A stretch of DNA of 15,975 nucleotides. Source: Trametes villosa. Its lineage: Eukaryota > Basidiomycota > Agaricomycetes > Polyporales > Polyporaceae. The notes under the pieces are model-generated. The model was given only the letters and a program-made list of their open reading frames with translations, was not told the DNA's origin and ran no database searches. The first letter of the stretch is position 1. The number at the start of each line of letters is the position of its first letter. Positions 1 to 8,553 of the stretch are shown here, piece after piece. The position numbers and the translations under genes were made by a program. The stretch lies in contig PUDQ02000060.1 in the NCBI GenBank assembly GCA_002964805.2, forward strand, positions 1 through 15,975, read 5' to 3'.

Positions 1-90
1 GTCGAGCCCCGCCATTTCCTGAAGATGCTTCAGTACTACAAGACCTACGTAGCAGTTCAAACTCACGTCTCACCGCATCCACTGAGATAG
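1..90 (+). CDS. possible 3' end of an unidentified gene
   Basis: Frame 1 is open from the window edge to a TAG at 88-90 (29 codons). The first 17 or so codons mostly end in C or G, like the clear genes in this window, which suggests a true coding end; the last ten are less typical. No family is recognisable in so short a tail, and an intron or chance openness cannot be excluded. The start lies outside the window. Confidence 0.2.
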   Translation, partial: VEPRHFLKMLQYYKTYVAVQTHVSPHPLR

Positions 91-574
91 ATACGAGACC
101 TCAGGCCGCTCGCAAGATCGATCCCAAGCCAACAGGGACAAACGTTACAGAAACGTTCGAACACGACCTGTGCAAATAGCGAGTGACCGCGAATACGTTA
201 AATTGAGAGACATTATCCACCGAAGTCGAGCTACGCTCACTTTTAATCTGTACGGAATACGCGGACGGCCTGTGCCGCGGTCGGTTAGAGGTGGCTCGGA
301 CGCGAAGTGGTGGTAGGTAGCCTGTAGGTGCGAAGGCGAATTTGATGGCAAGCGGTACAGCTTGATCAAAGGATATAATTCCCACGCATTGTGTTGTGAA
401 GGCAGCTGATTGAATGGTTGGTTCAAACTCTTACGAGGATTACAAGGTGCTGTAGTACCTGCTGATATATTTGCGCGCGCGTCATTCATCGTTTACCACC
501 GAACTCAATCAGAAGCACGCAGAGGACGACTCGCACCCGGGCCAGGCTTTACCAAACCGTATGCTCGACGCTGG
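91..574. other. intergenic stretch, no supported gene
   Basis: Only short overlapping frames on both strands are present, none with a recognisable domain or fungal codon pattern. The one notable element is a TATAA-containing 18-mer at 374-391 (TATAATTCCCACGCATTG), which recurs almost exactly at 6091-6109. The stretch ends at the TA dinucleotide (575-576) into which the DNA transposon inserted. Confidence 0.6.
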
Positions 575-576
575 TA

Positions 577-602
577 CAGTGCCGGACAACCAAAGTCGAC
601 AA
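577..602 (+). repeat. left terminal inverted repeat of the DNA transposon
   Basis: Begins CAGTGCCGGACAACCAAAG (577-595), identical to the reverse complement of 3774-3792. Similarity continues for about seven more bases with two mismatches (TCGACAA against CTGACAA). TA precedes it at 575-576. A small inverted motif GTCGAC...GTCGAC follows just inside. Confidence 0.92.
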
Positions 603-739
603 TTTTGGTCGACGATTTTTGACGGCTTCCAAACCCATCTGTATCCATGTATATGAGCTATACGTACCATATAATCGAGGTCCGAGCGATGCTGCATGGG
701 TTGATGCCCGGGAAAGTTGCTTTAGGTAGTCGTTGAGGT

Positions 740-833
740 CCAAAAAATCGTCCGCCACCCAAAATGGGCGCTAAAGGGACGAAAACGGTGCCAATTGACT
801 CCTTTTCCCTTTCTGAGTCTGATTATGGACTTG
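740..833 (+). repeat. left copy of subterminal direct repeat
   Basis: Positions 740-764 match 3635-3659 at 24 of 25 bases in the same orientation (core CCAAAAAATCGTCC). Weaker similarity continues for roughly 70 bases, including a shared CTCCTTT stretch and a TGATTATG/TGATTCTG stretch. It lies between the left inverted repeat and the transposase start codon. The outer edge is approximate. Confidence 0.75.
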
Positions 834-927
834 AATTGCCCCCAAAAAATCTGTGGAAGCGCGGAGAGGTGTTTCTTGCAGCGGGCGCCAGCGGGCGCTA
901 ACGGGCGCTTTGGAGCGCACTCTCATC

Positions 928-3583
928 ATGTCCCAGTCGAAACGTCCTCGCGGCCGGCCGCCAAAGAAGAAACGGTTACAAAATATACCTATTGCTCGCA
1001 CTTCTGATTCGCCAGAGCTCTTGGATGCTGAGCAGGTGTCTGAGAGCGAGCCCGAGGACGACTTGGAGTTCAGGAGGTGGGATCCTCATGCAGGCTTGAA
1101 GCCGTCTCCTCTCGATTGCGCCGATTCCGACGACGAGACACCCATCGGGCCCACCGTGTCGAAGGCAGAGGAAAAGCGTCTGCACGAGGCATTAGTTAGC
1201 ACCCTGGAGGACATCGATGTCGACGATCCCCGCGATCAGGACTGGCTTCCTCCAGCCATGTTGCGGAAGCTGAGGGCTCGGAAAACAGGTACGCGCCAAC
1301 GTTAAAAAATATCCTGCAGCCATTACAGTGCTGACTGATGTGCAGGCCCTCGGAAAACCCATTCGCATGGCCCTGTCATTGACAACAAGTCCGCGCGCAC
1401 TCAACGCCGCCCACAGTGGAGACGTGCTCGGGAGGGACAGACACGGTTGACCGGATATTTTGCTCTCCTCGCCCCTGCCTCCGAAAGCGAACGCGATTCA
1501 AGCAGCCGTCTGGCGTCCCCTGTACCCACTAGTGCTTCACCGTCACCAGCCCCTTCTGCGCTTCCCTCCCGTCTGCCTTCCCCGGTGCGATCTCTGCAGC
1601 CCTCTCCAAACCCGACCACCATCGCCAATCCCGAGCCCCTGACTCCCTCTCGGAAGCGTGCGCGGCGCCAGTCCAGCCCGAGTCCTTTCCGGGAACCAGG
1701 CCCTTCGACTCAGCCGGCGACTGCGGGCCCAGGTGAGGCAGATCACGACACTGTGGAGAGCGACGAGGAGGAGGAGATGATGGACGGTCTTCTTGCGGCT
1801 AGCGGCATCTCGAACTCGGATCTAAAGACCAAGGATGAGATCCGAGGCTGGGATGTGCTTCTTGAGCAGCTGAAGAAGGATCACGCGCAGGCAGGCAGGC
1901 AGAAGGCCTCGCTGCGGGAGCTCAACCAACTCCTGATTCTGAAGCACTTTGCGCACGCTCGCTTGAAAGGTCTCGGTCGGATCGCGGCGAGCCAGCAGCT
2001 TGCGCTTGTCTGGCATCCCGGTGAAGGTGTCCACTTCGCACGGCAGGTCCGGGCTCTCGCTCGACACTACCAGCTCTTCGAGCAACTCCCTCTCGAGCAG
2101 CGTGGAGGAGACCGTGGTCATTCTTTGCTCAATGACGAGCGTGTCCAGACTGCAGCCCGCCAGTATCTCACCACACTGAAGACAGGAGAAGTCACGCCCC
2201 AGCTCCTTCGCCGCACACTCAATGAGAATATTTTTCCGTCGCTCGGCCTGACACTGAAGAAGCCGCTTTCTGAGCGCACGGCGAGGCGGTGGCTTGTCAA
2301 GCTCGGATGGAGACGGACTCGATTGAAGAAGGGAGTCTACATGGATGGCCACGAGCGTCCGGACGTGCAGAAGTACAGATCCGAGGTCTTCCTTCCTCGC
2401 ATGGCGGAGTACAAGAAGCGCATGACACAGTGGACGCTGCAGGACGGGAAGCTTGTGCGAACAGAGCCGGTGCTGGGCCCAGGCGAGCGAAGGATCATAG
2501 CCGTGTTTCAGGACGAGAGCTGCTTCCACGCCGGCGAGTACAAGTCCAACATCTGGTAAGTCTCTCCTTGCCGATACTTAAATACTTGCTAATGTGTTCT
2601 GCCAGGGTAAGGGAGGGCGAGCAGAAGCTGATGAAGAAAGGGCGCGGACGCATCATCCACGTTTCCGACTTCATCGAGGAAGAGAACGGACGCCTCTACG
2701 TGCGAGACGCTGACCAGAATATCATCAAGGACGCCCGTCGCATTATATATCCGGGTGCTAACGGTGATCCGTGGTGGGATCACGTTCAGTTGCTTGTCCA
2801 AGTCGATGACGCTCTCTCCATCTTCGAGGAGATCCACCCCGGGTGTGTCGCTCTCTTCATCTTTGACCAATCCTCGGCACACGCTTCTCTGGGTCCCGAC
2901 TCTCTCCGCGCGTTCGACATGAACAAGAGTGACGGCGGGAAGCAGCGTATTCAGAAGGACACGGTAATCCCGATGACGAACCCGACACCCGAGCACCGCG
3001 GCAAGGTACAGAAGATGACGACCGAGAAGGGCGAGGCAAAGGGACTGCAGCGGACACTCGAGGAACGCGGATTCAACGTTCGCGGGATGAAGGCAAAGTG
3101 TTCACCGGTCTGCCCCATCGAGAACGACACCTGCTGCATGGCACGGCTTCTCAGTAAGCAGGACGACTTCCAGAACCAGGAGTCCTTGCTCGAGCAAAAG
3201 ATCAAGGCACGCGGGCACATCTGTATGTTTCTCCCGAAATTTCATTGTGAGCTGAATCCGATCGAGATGGTAAGTGCTGCATTTGCACACTGCTTTCGAA
3301 CGGCTCTCATAATGATGCACCCTAGTATTGGGGATGGTGCAAGTACCGCTACCGTGAAGTTTACAAGCCGAAGTTCGAGGATGCGAAGCAATTGGCACGC
3401 CAGTGCCTCGACGACTGTCCACTCGAAGTCATTCGCCGGTTCTTTAACCGTTCTTGGCGCTTCATGGACGCATATCGTAAGGGGCTCACCGGGAAGGCGG
3501 CAGAGTGGGCTGTGAGGAAGCAGAAATCGCATCGGAGGGTCGGGGCAGTCGCTATGATGTCTATTGAGGCTGTATTAAACTAA
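928..3583 (+). CDS. DDE transposase, IS630/Tc1/mariner superfamily (four exons, 830 aa)
   Basis: The enzyme should cut out and reinsert the surrounding element in the nucleus. Exons read 928-1288, 1346-2555, 2606-3269 and 3326-3583. The three introns (57, 50 and 56 nt) have GT...AG ends, and CTGAC or CTAAT branch-like sites in the first two; joining them keeps one frame to the TAA. In order along the protein: an AT-hook (KRPRGRPPKKKR, residues 5-16), an acidic stretch, a Ser/Pro-rich region (about 177-250), a helix-turn-helix-like segment and the signature KKGVYMDGHERPDV (about 428-461), then the catalytic core. The acidic triad is D510 (FQDES), D611 (FIFDQSSAH) and E744 (NPIEM). The D611-E744 gap holds 132 residues, including a Cys cluster (C689, C693, C700, C701), far more than the 34-35 of classic Tc1/mariner enzymes. 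The start at 928 was chosen over an in-frame ATG at 853 because the AT-hook follows it directly; the upstream ATG would add 25 residues. Confidence 0.85.
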
Positions 3584-3634
3584 TGCATGGGCGCTTACAC
3601 CGCGAACAGCTGCTCGGGAACGCGTGTCTTGGAC

Positions 3635-3726
3635 CCAAAAAATCGTCCACCACCCAAAAATGACCGTAGAAACTTGAAAATGGTGTTTTTGAGCTCCTTT
3701 CGTCTCCCTGATCATGATTCTGAAGT
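3635..3726 (+). repeat. right copy of subterminal direct repeat
   Basis: This is the partner of the block at 740-833. It has the same orientation rather than being inverted, and sits between the transposase stop codon (3583) and the right inverted repeat. Similarity is near-perfect for the first 25 bases and patchy after that. Confidence 0.75.
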
Positions 3727-3766
3727 CAGATTATCGCGAAAAAATCGTGTTCGGGCGCTAGACAAC

Positions 3767-3792
3767 TTGTCAGCTTTGGTTGTCCGGCACTG
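3767..3792 (-). repeat. right terminal inverted repeat of the DNA transposon
   Basis: Positions 3774-3792 are the exact reverse complement of 577-595, and TA follows at 3793-3794. Read inward on the minus strand, the repeat continues CTGACAA and, after a further stretch, CGATTTTTT. The left end has CGATTTTT at a comparable depth, suggesting a weaker extended repeat. Confidence 0.92.
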
Positions 3793-3995
3793 TAACAGGG
3801 ACACGGTGGGCACATTTCGCGCATGATTCGCTACCGCAACATGCCCGATCGGAGCTGATCAGAACAGATGGTAGTTACTCGATTTTATACCGTAAAGGGA
3901 TCTAGGTGTAAGCCTAGGCCTGATTCGTGAATGAGTAGTACAATTCCCGCAGTCTCTACCCTTCTCTACCCTAGCAACAGAATAACGTACAGCAT

Positions 3996-5762
3996 CTACT
4001 CCGATGCGGAGTCCGGGCAGTCGGTGTAATAGTAGGCTACGCGGTGCGAGCAAAGCTGCTTCAATTCGCTGAGGAACGTGATGATTTCTGTCTTGAACTC
4101 TTCTTCGCCCCCGCCCTTGTTACCTGGCATGTCGTACGACAGATAAAGTTCCACACACTCCATTGGCGCTAGATTGTAATGCGCACGACGGTTCAAGACC
4201 GAGACCACGAGCTCGATATCGCCCACGACATAGTCCGGATATTCGAAGAAGAGCCTGCGGAGCCGCCGGCAAGGCGGCGGTTGGGGGGCACTCTGGTCGC
4301 CGCCGCTCGTCAGCGGAGTGTACTTGAGGGCGCGCATGAGCGGCACGATAGAGCTACGGCCGATGATCTCGAGCTGCTCCAGCTTGGGGAGACCTTCCAG
4401 GAGTTCCGTCCAGCATTGGCGGCTTTGAGCGCCCTCGAGGTCGGCGTCGATGTACAGGTCCTTGATGGGAAAGTTCCCGAAGATCCGAGTGAACTCGCGA
4501 ATGCCCTGCCGTAATAGCATCTCTGCGTCCCCGAGCTGACGTAGCGTCTGCAGCTGCAAGAGCAGCTCGGCGCCCCCGTCTGACCAGACTCGTAGCGCCT
4601 CTTCGCCCTCGCGTATGGTGATCCTGGCGTGGGTCGGTCGAGCCGCGGGGAAGAAGTGTTTTCGGATAGCGTGACGGGGTATAAGGGAGCTGAATGTACG
4701 GTTCAGCTCTACAAGCTCAACATTGCTCTGCAGCCATCCCACGACGACGACTGAGACTTGTCCTTTGAATGCGAAGCGCGAGAGGAGCCAGGTGGTGATA
4801 GCAGGGTAGTCAGCGAGGACTAGCTTGCGTAAAGCGGGCAGCTTCAGTGTACGACCTGGATCCGCGGTGATTTCCTCCACTGCACGAGGATTGAGGGCTG
4901 TTGAGACGAATCTGTCCAGTAAACGGAGTTCCTTGAGGGCGCTACAGTGTTCCAGGATGTCTAGGAACTGGTCGCATGACAGCGGGGTACCGTCTGCAGC
5001 GCTGGTGCGCAGGTCAAGGCAGGTTAAGGCAGAAAGTACGTCCGTACTCCAGGGAATCCGCACACACGCGATACGGAGGATACGTAGACAGGGATATGAG
5101 GTTTGCAGCCAGTGGAAGTCGGTCTTGGTACGCTCAACTTCATCCGCGCGATCGTAACCTTCGAGAGAAAGCATGAACTCGTCCAGGATTGGCATTGCGG
5201 TGCGGAAGAGTTCGGCAAAATGCGACATGTCGGCGCGGACGTGAATGTAGGTACCCCGCGGTGGCTGGTCCAGAGGTGGAAGGATGAGCTTGCGAAGTCG
5301 ATGTGCGTGCGGGAGGATCATGGGGATCGCGGCGCGCGCCGTGTCGAGATGATGCAGAAAGAGCTCCAGTGGCGCGTTGCGCGAGCGAGAAAGCGCGAGT
5401 TCGAGCCACCGGACGTCCGTCTGGACGTCGATAGATTGCCATAGACAGGGAGACTGAACGATGACCTCACGCCAGAAGCGACAGACGAGCATGAGGGACG
5501 TCCATCGTGCTCCTCCTGCCCAGTAGTAGTAATCCTTGTCTTCCTCCGGACGATGCCAAGGGTATGCCTGCCGAGGTCGGTCGGATCGGTCGGGTGTTGG
5601 GCTCCTCTGGGTGAGCTTGAAGACCTGTACAAGCAGTTCGTTCGGCAGCTTTTGAATATGTCCGACTGCGTCCCGCTGAAGCTGTGCGCCGGCCTCGGAA
5701 AGCCTCAGTACTGATGAGACCCTTGCCGCCGTGCCAGAGCTCACCAGATTTGCGCGCAGCAT
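3996..5762 (-). CDS. F-box protein (588 aa), intact
   Basis: Proteins of this type usually recruit targets to SCF ubiquitin ligases through Skp1; the target here is unknown. A single open frame runs from ATG at 5762 to TAG at 3996. The F-box begins near residue 36 (IQKLPNELLVQVFKL) and finishes with a WTSLMLVCRFWREV segment and SPCLWQSIDV, near residue 112. The two halves are separated by about 35 polar residues (51-86), a larger insert than usual. The rest is a Leu-rich, LRR-like solenoid with irregular repeats and no enzyme motif. No intron is needed. An upstream in-frame TTG would extend the frame by 14 residues, but ATG is preferred. The stop codon lies about 200 bp from the right end of the DNA transposon. 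The C-terminal third is paralogous to the fragment at 6241-6725. Confidence 0.82.
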   Translation of the reverse strand: MLRANLVSSGTAARVSSVLRLSEAGAQLQRDAVGHIQKLPNELLVQVFKLTQRSPTPDRSDRPRQAYPWHRPEEDKDYYYWAGGARWTSLMLVCRFWREVIVQSPCLWQSIDVQTDVRWLELALSRSRNAPLELFLHHLDTARAAIPMILPHAHRLRKLILPPLDQPPRGTYIHVRADMSHFAELFRTAMPILDEFMLSLEGYDRADEVERTKTDFHWLQTSYPCLRILRIACVRIPWSTDVLSALTCLDLRTSAADGTPLSCDQFLDILEHCSALKELRLLDRFVSTALNPRAVEEITADPGRTLKLPALRKLVLADYPAITTWLLSRFAFKGQVSVVVVGWLQSNVELVELNRTFSSLIPRHAIRKHFFPAARPTHARITIREGEEALRVWSDGGAELLLQLQTLRQLGDAEMLLRQGIREFTRIFGNFPIKDLYIDADLEGAQSRQCWTELLEGLPKLEQLEIIGRSSIVPLMRALKYTPLTSGGDQSAPQPPPCRRLRRLFFEYPDYVVGDIELVVSVLNRRAHYNLAPMECVELYLSYDMPGNKGGGEEEFKTEIITFLSELKQLCSHRVAYYYTDCPDSASE

Positions 5763-6240
5763 ATCTTTATGTCGGCTAATGTGATTGCAAGTTGGCAGTC
5801 GCAAGTCCTGGTGTCGAACCCCCCGAGTTAGACGTGGAACGAGTGGCTCAACCGGTGGCTAACCTGCCTGGCAGGTGCGACTGTAGGTAATCATGAGTAC
5901 TCGCCAGTGCATCTCCGAAATCCTCTCACCTGGACTCGTGTGATGTGTGAATAACGCGTGTGCTAGTATGTCTCGTAGCCAGGCAAATGTAGGAGCCGGG
6001 AATCCGAAGCGGAAGGTAATTCAAACGACAGGAGGAGGCGGGGCTTTATAGTACAAATTGGGTCGTGTGCGCATTGTCCCAGGTCGATATTATAAACTCC
6101 CACGCATTGCTCTGTCATCTCGCCTTTGACCGCACACTTAGTCCGGCTCCAAGGGCAACTAAGAGTGCAACTTGATTGTTATGGGCCACTGCGTAACATA
6201 TACAGTATATTAAATCTCGATCAAATCGCCAGGAAAGTCG
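5763..6240. other. intergenic region upstream of the F-box gene
   Basis: Lies between the F-box start (minus strand) and the stop of the F-box paralog fragment. It should contain the promoter and 5' UTR of the F-box gene. Visible items are a minus-strand TATAAAG at 6044-6050, beside a CCCCGCC box, and the + strand 19-mer TATAAACTCCCACGCATTG at 6091-6109. No coding frame is convincing. Confidence 0.5.
6037..6050 (-). promoter_or_regulatory. candidate TATA box and GC-rich box for the F-box gene
   Basis: On the minus strand the sequence reads CTATAAAGCCCCGCC, about 280 bp before the ATG at 5762. The motif fits a fungal core promoter, but the distance implies a long 5' UTR or an unseen UTR intron. 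Assignment is by position only. Confidence 0.2.
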
Positions 6241-6725
6241 CTACTTGTATGCCTCGTCTGTGTACGATACGTCGTCAGACAGCTGGTTTAGCTCGCCGTT
6301 GTAAGTGTCCAACTCTTCTAAGAACACGGCTTTACAGTGTTCAATGGTGAAAAAAAGGCACAAGCTCTCCATCTTCGCGAGGTTGAAGAATGCACGGCGG
6401 TGTAGCACCGCGACAAGAAGCTCGAGATCCCCGGCCTGATAGTCGAGACCCTCCAGGCGGATCCACGACAGCTTCGGACACGGCGGCGGGCGCGGATCTC
6501 TGTCCTCATCTCCTTGGTCGGAATCGCTGCGCCTCGGCGGCACCGGAGTGTGCTTGAGCGCGCGGAGCAGGTGGGCGACGGAGCCGACGCCGTCGACCTC
6601 GAGCGTTTGAAGACGCGGTAGACCGTTCAGTAGGTCCGCCCAGCACGAGTGCGAGATCCGGTCGAAGTCTCCACCTACGGTGAGCAGCGCAAGCGGGAAG
6701 CTACCGAACAGGCCAACGAACTGAT
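6241..6725 (-). pseudogene. C-terminal fragment of an F-box paralog, truncated by a LINE
   Basis: The minus-strand frame ends at TAG 6241 and resembles the C-terminal third of the 3996-5762 F-box protein. In the CW...LL.GLP...RALK.TP block, 19 of 35 residues are identical, and a D-Y-x-x-G-D-x-E-L segment and an R-R-A-x-x-N-L-A-x-M-E segment also match. The F-box and N-terminal repeats are absent. Similarity stops near 6725, where the sequence changes to the 5' region of the LINE. The frame happens to stay open to an ATG at 6808-6810, so a chimeric 189-residue peptide is possible on paper, but it would lack the Skp1-binding part. The exact junction is uncertain by about 30 bp. Confidence 0.75.
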
Positions 6726-8517
6726 CCCTCCTTGACGCTCTACCACCACCTCCTGGTTTTTTCCCACGCTTCGTCCTCACAGGGAGAGGTTCGAGGCGTG
6801 CGGTTTTCACCGGCTGTTGGGTCCAGCTTAGCTATTAGAGTACTTCTGGGACTGTACACGCACCATGTCGACTACGGGTCGAGCAACTCCGGTCTCGAGA
6901 CCAGCCAGCACGACGCCCGCGTCGAGAACGGCCGGGTTAGACGCCCGCGCCAGCGCAGCAGCGACGGCGGGCCCACCGACGCGCAAGTCGAAAGCAAAGA
7001 AACCGACCTCCTCACAAGAAGCTTGGATGGAAGCGGAACGAGTGGTGCCTGATCTGCAGGCTGCCCTGCAACTTCTTCAGGGTCGCTCGCTGATCCCGGA
7101 AGGATCTCACGCCTTTACGGGCGAGTCGCTTGTCACCGGGCTCCTGCATTTCGCCTTCGCCGCTCCCACCAGCGAGCTCGCTCGGCAAGGTCTTATCGCT
7201 TTCGCTTACCTCGCTAAGGACATCTTGGTCGATGGCTTCCAAACGGCGGTCAGCAAGTTGGTCCTCGAACGAGCCGAAGACCACATGCGCCTGCGACTCG
7301 ACTATCACACGTCCTACGTCGAGGAGCGCGTCCGGGAGTTCGAGGCCACGGTGGGGGAGATGAAAAAGGAGATGGAGAAGTGCACGGGGGAGCTGCTCGA
7401 GGCGTGCTCGAAGGTGCAGGGAGCGGAGGAGGCGCTGCATGAGGCGCGCGCGGGCTGGCAGGAGGCCTCGGTACAGGCTACGGTTATTGGTACGCCCGCC
7501 GCGCCCGCTCCGACGCTGACCATCGATACTGCGCCGCTGCGCGTGCGCCGCGCTGCTACGCTCGCGGACCTCCTACAGCGGCAAGTCATGGTGCGAGGGG
7601 CCACCCTACAAACCGAAGACGGGGTCCCGCTCACGGACAAAACGCTCTGCGAGCGCACCCGCGACGCTTTGGCGGAGCTCGAGCGCGGCGGACTCACCCC
7701 GCCCCGGGACGGCACTATCGAGGCGGCAAGAATCCTGCAGCACGGTGATGTCATATTCACGTTTTCTAGCGTCGAGCTCGCGAAGTGGGTACACAAGCCC
7801 GCGGTGGCCAAGCCGTTCTCCCGCAAGATGGGGATGACCGCCAGGCTGGTCGAGCGCACGTACCGCCTGGTAGCGGAGCGGGTGCCTGTCACGTTCGATC
7901 CGAAGGACGAGGCGGGGCTGCGAGCCATTGAAGACGCGCACCAACTCGCGCCCAACACCATCGCCCGCGCCGATTGGATCAAGCCGCCACATCGCCGCTT
8001 CCCAGGTCAGCGGACGGCCTTCCTGATGCTGACCTTGGCGGGCATTGAGCAGGCCAACTCGGCGATCTCTGGGTTGACGATTGCGGGGCGGAAGGTGCTC
8101 GTGCGCAGGGACTACGACGAGCCCAAGCGTTGCTCCCGGTGCCAGGCCTACGCCGGCCACTTCGCCCGCGACTGCAAGGCGCCGAACGATGTCTGCGCCA
8201 ACTGCGCGGGGACGCATGCGACGGCGCAGTGCCCGCACGCCGGCGACCCCCTCCAGCTCCAGTGCGCCAACTGCAAGGAGAGTGGGCATGCGGCGTGGGA
8301 CCGCGCTTGTCCGACGCTGCGTGCACGGGTGAGTGCGCAGGTCTACCGTAAGGCTGACAGCGGCTTCCGGTTCTTCGTCACCAATGCCCCGGAGACGTGG
8401 GTGTCAGACGAGGAAGAGCTCGCCCGGGCCCCGCCGCCGCCCACCGTCTGGTCGCAAGTGCGGCACCAGTTCGACAAGGCGGATGCGGCCCCGCACGCGC
8501 CGCAGCAGGGCACCCTG
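6726..8517 (+). mobile_element. 5' portion of a non-LTR retrotransposon (LINE, Tad1-like)
   Basis: Consists of a presumed 5' UTR of about 140 bp followed by ORF1 from 6865. The left edge is inferred from loss of similarity between the two F-box paralogs near 6725. The right edge is exact: the copia LTR begins at 8518. Neither the end of ORF1 nor ORF2 (endonuclease and reverse transcriptase) occurs anywhere in the window, including beyond the copia element. The LINE assignment rests on the ORF1 zinc knuckles and coiled coil. Confidence 0.65.
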
Positions 8518-8553
8518 TGTTGGAATGCACTGAGCAATGGACAAGCACCGTAG
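6865..8553 (+). pseudogene. LINE ORF1 (zinc-knuckle Gag-like protein), 3' end replaced by copia LTR
   Basis: In intact elements this protein binds the element's RNA and helps reverse transcription. ATG at 6865 (context GCACCATGT) opens a frame with a basic, Ala/Ser/Thr-rich N-terminus, a likely coiled coil at about residues 152-200, and a central domain of about 200 residues. Three CCHC-type knuckles follow: C423-C437 (CSRC...GHFARDC), from C444 (CANCAGTH), and from C467 (CANCKESGH). This layout matches Tad1-type ORF1 proteins as I know them. Codon 552 begins exactly at the LTR start (8518), so residues 552-562 and the TAG at 8551-8553 are LTR-encoded. No stop or frameshift precedes the junction, so the copy was open when it was interrupted. 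Confidence 0.72.

Larger units (their letters stand above)
577..3792 (+). mobile_element. complete Tc1/mariner-superfamily DNA transposon with multi-exon transposase
   Basis: The element is 3216 bp long and starts and ends with perfect 19-bp inverted repeats. It is flanked on each side by TA (575-576 and 3793-3794), the target duplication made by Tc1/mariner/IS630 elements. The termini begin CAGTGC, as I recall for Tc1 itself. The whole transposase gene lies inside (928-3583) with no stop codon or frameshift, so the copy may be autonomous. Non-coding ends of about 350 bp (left) and 210 bp (right) carry a directly repeated subterminal block and several GGGCGCY motifs. The superfamily call rests on termini, TA and the DDE motifs together; the exact clade was not determined. 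Confidence 0.9.

Noticed and set aside
471..656. Plus-strand frame interrupted by the left transposon end
   Set aside because: The stretch before the insertion has some coding-like codons, but joining across the TA site reaches a TGA after few codons and gives nothing recognisable.
1822..2529. Long minus-strand open frame inside the transposase gene
   Set aside because: It lies antisense to the coding second exon, which has the HTH and first catalytic motif; no independent homology is visible.
5795..5880. tRNA-like sequence (GGTTCGACACC on the minus strand)
   Set aside because: The T-loop-like string is not flanked by a 5-bp complementary stem, and no acceptor or anticodon stem can be drawn around it.
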